Assembly: GCF_000418365.1 (NCBI RefSeq)
Contig: NC_021663.1
Coordinates: forward strand, 2,356,001-2,420,000
Origin: Corynebacterium terpenotabidum Y-11
GTDB lineage: Bacteria; Actinomycetota; Actinomycetes; Mycobacteriales; Mycobacteriaceae
DNA length: 64,000 bases
Direction of reading: 5' to 3'
Below are positions 26,402 through 33,686 of the stretch, in pieces. Position 1 is the first letter of the stretch, and each line of letters begins with the position of its first letter. The notes beneath the pieces were generated by a model. That model saw only the letters and a list, made by a program, of their open reading frames with translations, was not told the origin of the DNA and made no database searches. Position numbers and translations under genes: made by a program.

Positions 26402-26489
26402 GGGTGCCTCCTGTGAGGTGATCGGATGCGGTGTCGGATGCTGTACTGCATGCCGTTGTCGCGTGTCGTTGCCACCGTACGCTTGACAC

Positions 26490-26501
26490 TTACTGATGTA
26501 A
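26490..26501. promoter_or_regulatory. candidate HxlR operator in the divergent gap
   Basis: TTAC-TGAT-GTAA, a small inverted repeat just after a TTGACA (26483-26488) in the gap between the oxidoreductase and HxlR genes. The position suits autoregulation and control of the divergent gene. The motif is short, so confidence is low. Confidence 0.3.
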
Positions 26502-26552
26502 AGCACCTTTCCATAGTTCAGTTTCGCGGGCGTGAGGTGTACCGTGGAGGCC

Positions 26553-26921
26553 ATGTCCGCCGAACCCTCCCCCCACACCTGGAACCCCACCGCCCGCGAC
26601 TGCCCCAGCCGTACTCTCTTCGCCACCGTCGGCGACCGGTGGAACATGCTCATCCTGCTCGCCCTGGACGACGGCGACCGGCGCTTCGGCGAGCTCAAGG
26701 CCGGGGTCGACGGCATCTCGGACAAGGTCCTCACCCAGCGACTGTCCGTCCTCACCGATGACGGTCTCGTCGAACGCACCGCCTACGCCGAGATCCCCCC
26801 GCGGGTGGTCTACCGGCTCACCCCGCTGGGACGTTCCGCACTGACGCCGATCTACGACCTCTACCACTGGACCGTTGCCCACATGGACGCAGTCGTCGAC
26901 AGTCGTGGGAAGTCCGCTTAG
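26553..26921 (+). CDS. HxlR-family transcriptional regulator
   Basis: A 122-residue winged-helix HxlR (DUF24) regulator. Cys17 in DCPSRTLFATVGDRW is the conserved N-terminal cysteine often used to sense electrophiles or quinones. The recognition region (RFGELKAGVDGISDKVLTQRLSVLTDDGLVER) is intact. ATG 26553 is preceded by GTGGAGG. It is divergent from the NAD(P)-binding oxidoreductase gene, its probable target. It ends before a strong bidirectional terminator shared with cspA. Confidence 0.9.
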   Translation: MSAEPSPHTWNPTARDCPSRTLFATVGDRWNMLILLALDDGDRRFGELKAGVDGISDKVLTQRLSVLTDDGLVERTAYAEIPPRVVYRLTPLGRSALTPIYDLYHWTVAHMDAVVDSRGKSA

Positions 26922-26961
26922 CGACCACCGTCTGTTCCTGACCCAGCCTCCCACCCCACAA

Positions 26962-27005
26962 CACAGGCACCGCCCCCACCATCACTGGTGGAAGCGGTGC
27001 CTGTG
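26962..27005. terminator. bidirectional terminator between HxlR and cspA
   Basis: CACAGGCACCGC (26962-26973) pairs perfectly with GCGGTGCCTGTG (26994-27005), with an inner CCACC/GGTGG stem. It lies between convergent genes. Confidence 0.75.
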
Positions 27006-27065
27006 GGTTCTGCCGGAGCAGAAGATCAGCTCATCAGAGCCGGTCAGTCCTCAAAGGGGTTACCC

Positions 27066-27269
27066 TCAGAGAGCGGTGACCTGCTGAGCCTGGGGGCCCT
27101 TGGCGCCCTCGCCGATCTCGAACTCGACCTGCTGGTTCTCCTCGAGGGTACGGAAGCCGTTGCCCTGGATCTCGGAGTAGTGGACGAAGACGTCAGCGCC
27201 GCCGTCGTTGGGGGCGATGAAGCCGTAGCCCTTTTCAGCGTTGAACCACTTGACGGTTCCCTGTGCCAT
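27066..27269 (-). CDS. cspA: cold-shock protein CspA
   Basis: A 67-residue single OB-fold nucleic-acid-binding protein that acts as an RNA chaperone. RNP1 (KGYGFI, 13-18) and RNP2 (VFVHYS, 27-32) are intact, and the protein begins [16 protein letters not shown]. It lies between the convergent HxlR gene and the divergent helicase gene. GAAGG precedes the ATG. Two adjacent hairpins lie 92-144 bases upstream and may belong to a long 5' leader, as is usual for cspA mRNAs. Confidence 0.97.
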   Translation of the reverse strand: MAQGTVKWFNAEKGYGFIAPNDGGADVFVHYSEIQGNGFRTLEENQQVEFEIGEGAKGPQAQQVTAL

Positions 27270-27360
27270 GTTTCTTACCTTCTTCAGATTCGGTGATCGA
27301 CATCCCCACGTTCTTGTACGGGGACGCCGGGCCGATGCCTAGACCACCGGAGTGGAGGTC

Positions 27361-27413
27361 CGTTCGCAACTAAACAACTCCCGCGAACGTTTCACCTACT
27401 GACTCGGTGAAAC
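27361..27413 (-). promoter_or_regulatory. two adjacent hairpins in the presumed cspA leader
   Basis: CGTTCGC/GCGAACG (27361-27367 with 27383-27389) is followed at once by GTTTCACC/GGTGAAAC (27389-27396 with 27406-27413). Both are perfect inverted repeats upstream of cspA and could be leader structures or operators. Nothing else is recognised in the 288-bp gap except a -10-like TACACT (27543-27548) close to the helicase ATG. Confidence 0.45.
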
Positions 27414-27557
27414 ACCGGTGGAACAGCGAGCAAAGCGACGCACAGAAACTGTGACCGTGCTCTAGTCTTGCACGTTTGACGCCAGACCACCACACCACCC
27501 CCGAAATCACCGGGGAACTGCGTCGCATGCCCGGACCGGAGCCCTACACTGAGCCCC

Positions 27558-30005
27558 ATGAGCGAGACCCCCGACGACAGTACCGGCAGCCCCGCCACCC
27601 CCGGCTCCTACGGCGCTGAACTGCTCGAGGCACTCCGCCCGCTCGCCCGCTCCGGGACCGCCGCCTCCACCGGCGCTGACACCGGCACAGACACCGGCAC
27701 AGACACCACGACCACCACCCTCACCCACGTCCGCACCGAACCCGCACGCCGCTCCACGCCGGTTGACTGGCCGACCTGGATCGACCCTGACCTGCGCAGT
27801 TACCTCGAAAACGAGGGAATCCAACGGCCGTGGTCACACCAGGTCGCCACCGCCGACGCTGCCCGGGCCGGCGAGGATGTCGTCGTCGCGACCGGCACGG
27901 CGTCCGGCAAATCCCTCGGCTACCAGCTCGCGGTGACCGATGCGCTGATCCACGACCGCGCGGCGTCCTGCCTGTACCTCTCGCCCACCAAGGCCCTGGC
28001 CCAGGACCAGCGCTCGGCAATGGCGCGGCTCATCGCGTCCTCCCCCGCGCTGCGGGAGACGATGGTCGCCACCTACGACGGGGACACGCCCGGTGAGGCG
28101 CGCCGCGTCATCCGGGAGGACGCCCGCGTCATCATCTCCAACCCCGACATGGTGCACGCGTCAATCCTCGGCAACCATCAGCGCTGGACCCGCCTGCTGC
28201 GCACTCTGCGATTCCTTGTTGTCGACGAATGCCACGTGTACCGGGGAGTGTTCGGGGCACATGTGTCGCTGGTGCTGCGGCGGCTGCTGCGGCTCGCCCA
28301 CCGGGCCGGGGCACGACCGACTGTGATCCTGGCGAGCGCGACGACAGCAGATCCGGCAGCTCAGGCACAACGACTGACCGGGCGTCCGACCCTCGCGGTG
28401 ACGCAGGACGGGTCACCGCGGGGCGAGCGGACCGTCGCACTGTGGGAGCCGGGATTCCTGGCGGACACGGTGGGTGAACACGGCGCGCCAGTCCGTCGGG
28501 CGGCAACCACGGAAGCGGCGGCGATCATGGCCCGCACCATCGCCGAGGGAGCCCGCACACTGACCTTCGTCCGCTCCCGGCGCGGTGCGGAAATCACCGC
28601 CCTGGCCTGCGTAGAGGACCTGTCATCGCTGGGTCGGGCGGGGGACGCCCAACGCATCGCCGCCTACCGCGCCGGCTACACACCCGAGGCCCGGCGCGAG
28701 CTGGAACGACGCCTCGACGACGGCGATCTGCTCGGCATGGCAGCAACGAACGCCCTGGAGCTCGGCATCGATGTCGGCGGACTGGATGTGGTCGTCAGCT
28801 GCGGATTCCCGGGGACGGTCGCGAGTTTCCGGCAGCAGGCGGGTCGTGCCGGACGCCGCGGTCAGGGCTGTCTTGTCGTCATGGTCGCCGCCGACAACCC
28901 GCTGGACACCTACCTCGTGCACCACCCGGCGGATCTGCTGGATCACCCGGTCGAGGCGAGCGTCTTCGACCCGACAAACCCGTATGTCCTGGCCGATCAT
29001 GTGCTCTGTGCGGCGGCGGAGGCCCCGCTGACCGACGACGAAGTGAGGGCGTTCGGTGGGGACGTGGATGCCACGGCAGTGGTCCGTCAGTTGTCCGCGC
29101 AGGGACTACTGCGGCGGCGTCCCCGTGGGATCTGCGCTGATGTCGACGCCGCCGCCGGCGTCCACGCGCGGGTGAACATCCGCGGCGGGTCCGGCGACCA
29201 GGTGATGCTCGTCGACATGTCCACCGGGGTGGTCCTCGGCACGGTCGATACGGCACGGGCAGTGTCGGAGGTGCATGACGGGGCGGTCTACGTGCACCAG
29301 GGCGAATCGTATGTGGTGGATTCACTGAACCTCTCGGAGTCAGTCGCGGTGATGCACCCGGAGAGTCCGGCGTGGTTCACCCGTGCGATGGAGACCACGG
29401 AGATCCGGATGGGGACCGTGCATCGGACGGTGGAGATCGGTGGAACGGAGTCCGCCCCGTCGGGAATTTGGCTGGCCGATGTGGCGGTGGAGGTGTCACA
29501 CCAGGTGACGGGGTACCAGCGCCGGACCTCGGACGGGGAGGTGCTGCAGACCGTGCCGCTGGATGTGCCGGCGCAACGGCTGCGCACCCGGGCCGCGGCG
29601 TACACCGTGGACCCGGGCGTGCTGTTCGATCTGGGCATTGAGGAACCGTTGTGGCCAGGGACACTGCATGCTGCGGAGCATGCGGCGATCGGGATGCTGC
29701 CACTGTTGGCCACCTGTGACCGGTGGGATATCGGCGGGGTCTCGACAGTTCTGCACGGGGACACGGGTTTCCCGACGGTTTTCGTCTACGACGGGTACGC
29801 CGGTGGCGCGGGGTTCGCCGAGGCCGGAGTTACGCGGTTCGCGGAGTGGATGAGAATGTCGGCGGAGGCGGTGGAATCGTGTGCATGTGAGTCCGGGTGC
29901 CCGTCGTGCGTGCAGTCCCCGAAGTGCGGCAACGGGAATGATCCGCTGTACAAGCACGGTGCCGCAGTACTCCTGCGCGCACTGGCGGAGCAGGCCGGGG
30001 CATAG
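27558..30005 (+). CDS. DEAD/DEAH-box helicase with DUF1998 zinc domain (MrfA-like)
   Basis: An 815-residue superfamily 2 helicase of the 'helicase/secretion neighbourhood' type. Motif I is ATGTASGKS (about 111-119) and motif II is DECH (about 222-225). SAT and the motif V/VI region (ATNALELGIDVGG, QQAGRAGRRGQ) are present. The C-terminal DUF1998 domain has the four-cysteine zinc site CACESGCPSCVQSPKC (about 774-789). Bacillus MrfA of this family acts in mitomycin-type DNA repair; the role here is inferred. The N-terminal 70 residues are low-complexity (GADTGTDTGTDTTT). ATG 27558 lies 9 bases after TACACT, hinting at a near-leaderless mRNA. Its position beside cspA and the Tad genes is the conserved actinobacterial order. 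Confidence 0.93.
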   Translation: MSETPDDSTGSPATPGSYGAELLEALRPLARSGTAASTGADTGTDTGTDTTTTTLTHVRTEPARRSTPVDWPTWIDPDLRSYLENEGIQRPWSHQVATADAARAGEDVVVATGTASGKSLGYQLAVTDALIHDRAASCLYLSPTKALAQDQRSAMARLIASSPALRETMVATYDGDTPGEARRVIREDARVIISNPDMVHASILGNHQRWTRLLRTLRFLVVDECHVYRGVFGAHVSLVLRRLLRLAHRAGARPTVILASATTADPAAQAQRLTGRPTLAVTQDGSPRGERTVALWEPGFLADTVGEHGAPVRRAATTEAAAIMARTIAEGARTLTFVRSRRGAEITALACVEDLSSLGRAGDAQRIAAYRAGYTPEARRELERRLDDGDLLGMAATNALELGIDVGGLDVVVSCGFPGTVASFRQQAGRAGRRGQGCLVVMVAADNPLDTYLVHHPADLLDHPVEASVFDPTNPYVLADHVLCAAAEAPLTDDEVRAFGGDVDATAVVRQLSAQGLLRRRPRGICADVDAAAGVHARVNIRGGSGDQVMLVDMSTGVVLGTVDTARAVSEVHDGAVYVHQGESYVVDSLNLSESVAVMHPESPAWFTRAMETTEIRMGTVHRTVEIGGTESAPSGIWLADVAVEVSHQVTGYQRRTSDGEVLQTVPLDVPAQRLRTRAAAYTVDPGVLFDLGIEEPLWPGTLHAAEHAAIGMLPLLATCDRWDIGGVSTVLHGDTGFPTVFVYDGYAGGAGFAEAGVTRFAEWMRMSAEAVESCACESGCPSCVQSPKCGNGNDPLYKHGAAVLLRALAEQAGA

Positions 30006-30034
30006 TTGGCGGGGCGCAGCTGTGGGGTATAGCC

Positions 30035-30246
30035 GTGGGGGCTCAGCCCACCCCACCCACTCTCCCGCCAGCTCACACTCACCTCTCCACCTACTCTCCC
30101 TCCAGCCCACTCTCCCTCCCCACCTCCCCAACCACAGCACATCCGCCGCACACCCACCTCCCCACCTACTCCACACTCACCTCCCCACTTCCCCACCTAC
30201 TCTCCCTCCACCCCACACTCACCTCCCCACCCGCAGCACATCCGCT
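30035..30246. repeat. degenerate C-rich pyrimidine repeat tract
   Basis: Over 200 bp of imperfect repeats of CACCTCCCCAC / CTCCCTCC units with strong strand asymmetry (almost no G on the plus strand). A CAGCACATCCGC block recurs about 100 bp apart (near 30136 and 30233), suggesting duplication of a unit of about 100 bp. No coding sequence is supported. Confidence 0.7.
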
Positions 30247-30247
30247 G

Positions 30248-30345
30248 CAACATTATGCGTGCTGTCTTGCCCACTACAGAACAGAGACACCTTCTCTACC
30301 TGCATGTTTCATGCCGGTAGGCGGTGTTGAGAACGCACAATGTTG
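30248..30345. ncRNA. nested hairpin, candidate structured RNA or miniature element
   Basis: CAACATTATGCGTGCT (30248-30263) pairs with AGAACGCACAATGTTG (30330-30345) at 14 of 16 positions. Inside are further stems in register: ACACC/GGTGT, CTACC/GGTAG and CATG-TTT-CATG. The element is less G+C-rich than its surroundings and lies in a gene-free gap between two plus-strand genes. It could be a small RNA, a leader element or a MITE-like relic. Its strand is undetermined. Confidence 0.4.
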
Positions 30346-30554
30346 ACGCATAAGTTTGCCGCCCCCAGAGCACCCTCCCCAAACCAGCCCTCCGGACCGC
30401 ACCCGCCAACTCAGCCTCACTGAACCAGCCTCTCCGGACCACACCCACTGAATCAGCCTCCCTGTACCCGCCCCTCCATGAACCCACCTCCCCGGACCGC
30501 TCTCCCTCAACCGCGGACATTCGATCGCCCCATCCATCACCGGCGACACGATCA

Positions 30555-30612
30555 GGAATAGTACCGAGGTGCGGAATTCAGGTACCTGATTTCCGCACCT
30601 CGGTACTATTCC
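30555..30612. repeat. 58-bp near-perfect palindrome
   Basis: 22-bp perfect arms (GGAATAGTACCGAGGTGCGGAA at 30555-30576 and its complement at 30591-30612) flank a loop holding the 12-bp palindrome TCAGGTACCTGA, leaving one mismatched pair in 29. No T-tract flanks it, so it is not a standard terminator. Confidence 0.9.
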
Positions 30613-30661
30613 CGACACTGAGGGCAGCATCGGGCCCAACCGGAACAGGGACCAGCGCACG

Positions 30662-30731
30662 ACCGGAGCCAGGAACCGGAGCACAACCGGGGGCACGATC
30701 GGAGCCAGGAACCGGGGCCAGGAACCGGGGA
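30662..30731. repeat. short tandem repeats (GGAGCCAGGAACCGG)
   Basis: Imperfect repeats of GGAGCCAGGAACCGG and GGCCAGGAACCGGGG lie in the rest of the gene-free gap before the lipase gene. Confidence 0.7.
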
Positions 30732-30801
30732 ATTAGCCTCCGACGATCGGGGTGAAGCTAAGGTGAGCGTCACCTACCCCGCCCGCCGACAGGAGACCGC
30801 C

Positions 30802-32139
30802 GTGCTTCCCCTGCCCTTCCTTCCCCGCACCACCGCCCCGAACGCCACAGTTCCCACCACTTCCACACGGGCTATCACCCGGACCGCCCCACGGACCGTG
30901 ACACCGACCGCCATACTGACCGCCGCCGCACTCACTGCCGCAACCCTCACCGCCTCCGCCTCAATGCCCACCGCCGATGCGTCCCCGCTGATCCCTGGCA
31001 GCGCCATGCCCGAACCCATGGCTCCGATCATCACCCCGGACTGGTCCGGCCTCGACGTCCGGGACCACGTTGACCTGCCCTCGGATCCCGGCATCCTCAT
31101 CGACGCGGTCCCCCTGGCAGAGAACCTGCGGATGCCTGCCGGCGGAGAAACGCAGCAACGCATCGTCTACTCGACCATCGACCAGCACGGCGAGATCGCG
31201 GCGTCCACAGCGGCGGTGTTCCTGCCCCAGGGCACAGCACCCGAGGGCGGCTGGCCCGTGATCGCCTGGGCGCACGGCACGACCGGCATGGGCGACAACT
31301 GCACCCCCTCTGCCGGCAGTCGCAACGACAAGGACCTGGTCAACCAGTGGGTGGATGCCGGATATGCCGTCGTCGCTTCGGACTACACCGGCATGGGGAC
31401 GCCGGGCCTGATGAGCTACTTCAACGGCGAGGCGACAGCTACGAGCGTGGTGGACTCGGTCATTGCCGTACACGATCTCGAGGCGGACCTGTCCACTCGC
31501 TGGGCCGTTGCCGGGCAGTCGCAGGGTGGCGGGGCGGCGCTACATGTCGCGCACGGGGCGTCGGAGCGCAGCGCCGCGGCCGGCCTCGACTACCGGGGAG
31601 CGGTGGCGACGGGGGCACCGGGGTACATCGAAGAGGTGATGATACTGGCTGGGCCGAGCTCACCACCGGTGCCGCTGCCGGGCACGCTCAGCGCCTACCT
31701 GCTGTACACGCTCGCCGGGTTCCGCGAGGCACGCCCCGACCTCGATGTGGATTCGGTGCTCACCGATGAAGGACGCCGCATGGTGGACACGGCGGAAACC
31801 ACCTGTCTGCGCGAATTCCGTCGCGCGCTCGACGGGGTGAACATCGCCTCCGCCTTCTCTGCGGACCTGCGGTCGGTACCCGGGCTGGAGTCTGCGCTGC
31901 GCGCCTACATGTCCACGCCAACTGACGGCTATGACCGGCCGGTGTTTCTCGGACACGGGCTACTGGACACGGACGTGCCATCGCCGATCGGAATGATGGT
32001 GAATTCGCAGCTGTGGGTCAACCAGTTCGCCGGGTCGAATGAGCAGGTGGAGGTGCACTGGTACCCGACAGACCACAGCGGGGTGATGTCGCAGTCCTTT
32101 GGGGACGCCGCAGCGTTCATGACCCGGATCATGGCGTGA
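30802..32139 (+). CDS. secreted lipase / alpha/beta-hydrolase (LIP family)
   Basis: A 445-residue exported hydrolase of the secretory-lipase type. The N terminus is Thr/Ala/Pro-rich and ends in a hydrophobic signal segment (TAILTAAALTAATLTASASM, about 35-55). The nucleophile elbow is GQSQG (Ser240), and Asp (GHGLLDTDVP, about 388-390) and His (YPTDHSGVM, about 428) complete the triad. Cys pairs (DNCTPSAG, ETTCLREF) suggest a disulfide in the extracytoplasmic protein. I prefer the GTG at 30802, which has AGGAGA five bases upstream, over the GTG at 30763. It probably hydrolyses acyl esters outside the cell; the substrate is unknown. Confidence 0.85.
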   Translation: MLPLPFLPRTTAPNATVPTTSTRAITRTAPRTVTPTAILTAAALTAATLTASASMPTADASPLIPGSAMPEPMAPIITPDWSGLDVRDHVDLPSDPGILIDAVPLAENLRMPAGGETQQRIVYSTIDQHGEIAASTAAVFLPQGTAPEGGWPVIAWAHGTTGMGDNCTPSAGSRNDKDLVNQWVDAGYAVVASDYTGMGTPGLMSYFNGEATATSVVDSVIAVHDLEADLSTRWAVAGQSQGGGAALHVAHGASERSAAAGLDYRGAVATGAPGYIEEVMILAGPSSPPVPLPGTLSAYLLYTLAGFREARPDLDVDSVLTDEGRRMVDTAETTCLREFRRALDGVNIASAFSADLRSVPGLESALRAYMSTPTDGYDRPVFLGHGLLDTDVPSPIGMMVNSQLWVNQFAGSNEQVEVHWYPTDHSGVMSQSFGDAAAFMTRIMA

Positions 32140-32189
32140 GGATGTCGCACCTCCTGTACGACCTCTGGCGTTAAGGAGATGTCCGGGGT

Positions 32190-32441
32190 CTTCGGAGGAG
32201 GGGCTAGGGGAGGACGAGGAGGACGCGGAGGAGGCCGGGTACGAGGAGGAAGTGCCCGGTTGAACGTCCCCGGCGCGGACAACGTGACCTGTGGACCGCC
32301 TGGATCACGTTCACCGGGAACGGGAGGTCAGCTGCGGAGAGTCAGCAGCTGCAGCCTGGAGATCCCGACTCAGCGTTCACGGCCCGGTGATCACGACCCA
32401 GCGTTCACGGCCCAGCGTTCACGGCCCAGCGTTCACGGCCC
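32190..32441. repeat. purine-rich tract and GCGTTCACGGCCCA tandem repeats
   Basis: 32190-32258 is a G/A-rich tract of GGAGGA-like units. 32372-32441 holds at least three tandem copies of GCGTTCACGGCCCA and a related diverged copy. The last copy contains the stop codon of the next minus-strand gene (TadE-like, ending 32433). No gene lies in 32140-32432. Confidence 0.75.
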
Positions 32442-32834
32442 GGCGACGGCGACAGCTGAGCGCGCACCGCCCAATGAGCCGCCCAGACCGCCCGAAGCGG
32501 TCCCGCCCACGGTCACCTCGACGAGGATCCCGACTTCGCCCACAGTCCCGGCCGGGGCGTCCGAGCTGCCGCCAGTGACCTCCCGGCACTCGGACAACCT
32601 TGCCCCGTTGGACGCCGCGATCTCCCCCGCGCGTGCACATGCCTCATCCGTGCCAGCCATGACCTGCACCGTTGCCGCAGAAATCGCGGTGAGGTCAGCG
32701 GCGGCATCCGCCCGGTGCCGGTAGACAAGACCGGTGATCTGCAGTCCGAGGAGTGTCGTCAGGGCGATGATCCCCAGGATGACGCCGACACCCGCCACCG
32801 TCGCCGAACCTTCCTCGTCCGATGACCAGCTCAT
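32433..32834 (-). CDS. TadE-like pseudopilin (helicase/secretion neighbourhood)
   Basis: A 133-residue TadE-like protein similar in type to Rv3654c. The N-terminal EEGSATVAGVGVILGIIALTTLLGLQ is a TadE-style single TM with the conserved G-S/T-A-T-V start. The remainder is a periplasmic domain with two Cys (DEACARAG, LSECREV). It overlaps the upstream TadE gene by four bases. It is the last gene of the Tad operon. It would be a minor subunit of a type IV/Tad-like pilus or secretion machine in the membrane. The C-terminal Gly/Ser/Ala tail is low-complexity and runs into a repeat array. Confidence 0.82.
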   Translation of the reverse strand: MSWSSDEEGSATVAGVGVILGIIALTTLLGLQITGLVYRHRADAAADLTAISAATVQVMAGTDEACARAGEIAASNGARLSECREVTGGSSDAPAGTVGEVGILVEVTVGGTASGGLGGSLGGARSAVAVAGP

Positions 32835-33187
32835 GACGCACCGACCGGCTCAGCCACGATCACTGCGGTGGCGGAGAGATCGAAGAGCCTGCCCGGCTTC
32901 GTGACCTTCACCGTGATCAGTTCACCTGCACCACCTCCGGTCACCGAGACCTGCGCCTCGGGGTCCGCGTCACGGACCACAGCTGTGGCGGTGGTGGCGG
33001 CGTCCTGCGGATCGAGGGCGGCAGCCCGGGCGGCATCGCGCGCGAGGTCGACAGCCCCGAGATAGGACGCCACGGTCACCATCCCTGCCACGATCAGCCC
33101 GACGACGGCGGTCAGGGCGGTGAAGACGATCGCGGCCTCCACGGTGACGTAGCCGGCGTCAGCGGGGTCACTGCGTGTTGAGGGCAC
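32831..33187 (-). CDS. TadE-family minor pilin
   Basis: A 118-residue protein of the Rv3655c type. The stretch DAGYVTVEAAIVFTALTAVVGLIVAGMVTV is the TadE signature, a single N-terminal TM preceded by G-x-VTVEAAI. The periplasmic part contains RDAARAAALDPQDAATTA. The GTG at 33187 overlaps the pilin gene by 20 bases and is preferred; the longer in-frame version reads through the whole pilin gene out of frame. It is part of the minus-strand Tad cluster and overlaps the next gene by four bases. Confidence 0.82.
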   Translation of the reverse strand: MPSTRSDPADAGYVTVEAAIVFTALTAVVGLIVAGMVTVASYLGAVDLARDAARAAALDPQDAATTATAVVRDADPEAQVSVTGGGAGELITVKVTKPGRLFDLSATAVIVAEPVGAS

Positions 33188-33629
33188 GTTCGAAGATGCC
33201 GGTGAGGGCGGACTCGACGGAATCGGAAGTGACGACGAGGTAGAGCAGTGCTCCGAGGGCAGCGGCGGCGACGCAGCCCAGCGCGTATTCGATGGTCGAC
33301 ATCCCACGGTCGTCGCCGAGAACACCGCCGAGGATGCCACCGCCGTCGTCCTCATCGCCGACCTGGAGATCGGCGTTGATCTGGGCTGCGGGAAGTTCCT
33401 CGCCCCAGTCGGCGTCCCCGATGTCACCGGGGTCGTCGGGATCAGAGTCAGCGAGATCAAGGGCGGCATCGTCGTCGTACTCGTCCCGGTCGACGAAGGG
33501 GTTGGGACTCAGCAGCGCGGTGCGCAGTCCATCGGAGCGCTCCCCGGAAAACTCCTCAGAAAGCTCTCCGGGAATCCCGGTGGTCAGATGAGTCCGGTCA
33601 ATGGTCCGGTCAATGGTCGGTTCAGACAT
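33168..33629 (-). CDS. DUF4244 Flp-pilin-like protein with long acidic leader
   Basis: A 153-residue pilin-like protein. The C-terminal 45 residues (DRGMSTIEYALGCVAAAALGALLYLVV...) match DUF4244/Flp pilins, with a prepilin-peptidase-like G-M boundary, the invariant Glu at position 5 of the mature form, and one TM helix. What is odd is the leader: about 108 residues, strongly acidic (DRDEYDDDAALDLADSDPDDPGDIGDADWGEE), where the family normally has a short basic leader. The start is firm, because AAGGAGAAAATC precedes ATG 33629. No prepilin peptidase gene is in this window. It would be the major pilin substrate of the TadA/TadBC system. Confidence 0.85.
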   Translation of the reverse strand: MSEPTIDRTIDRTHLTTGIPGELSEEFSGERSDGLRTALLSPNPFVDRDEYDDDAALDLADSDPDDPGDIGDADWGEELPAAQINADLQVGDEDDGGGILGGVLGDDRGMSTIEYALGCVAAAALGALLYLVVTSDSVESALTGIFERALNTQ

Positions 33630-33686
33630 GATTTTCTCCTTGGTGTTGTGTGTTGATGTCAGTTCATACTGGTCAGGCTGTGCTGG

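Noticed and set aside
24143..26416. 757-residue open frame antisense to topA, and other long opposite-strand frames such as 20755-22299 and 55629-57296
   Set aside because: They mirror strongly supported genes, have Arg/Gly/His-rich shadow composition, lack ribosome binding sites and show no domain. They arise from high G+C codon bias.
30763..30801. GTG at 30763 as the lipase start
   Set aside because: The downstream GTG at 30802 has AGGAGA at the right spacing and gives a more normal signal peptide.
32372..32441. CRISPR array
   Set aside because: The 14-bp repeats are directly abutting with no spacers, and there are no cas genes. The other tandem repeats (61-96, 51481-51579, 62035-62063) are also ordinary tandem repeats.
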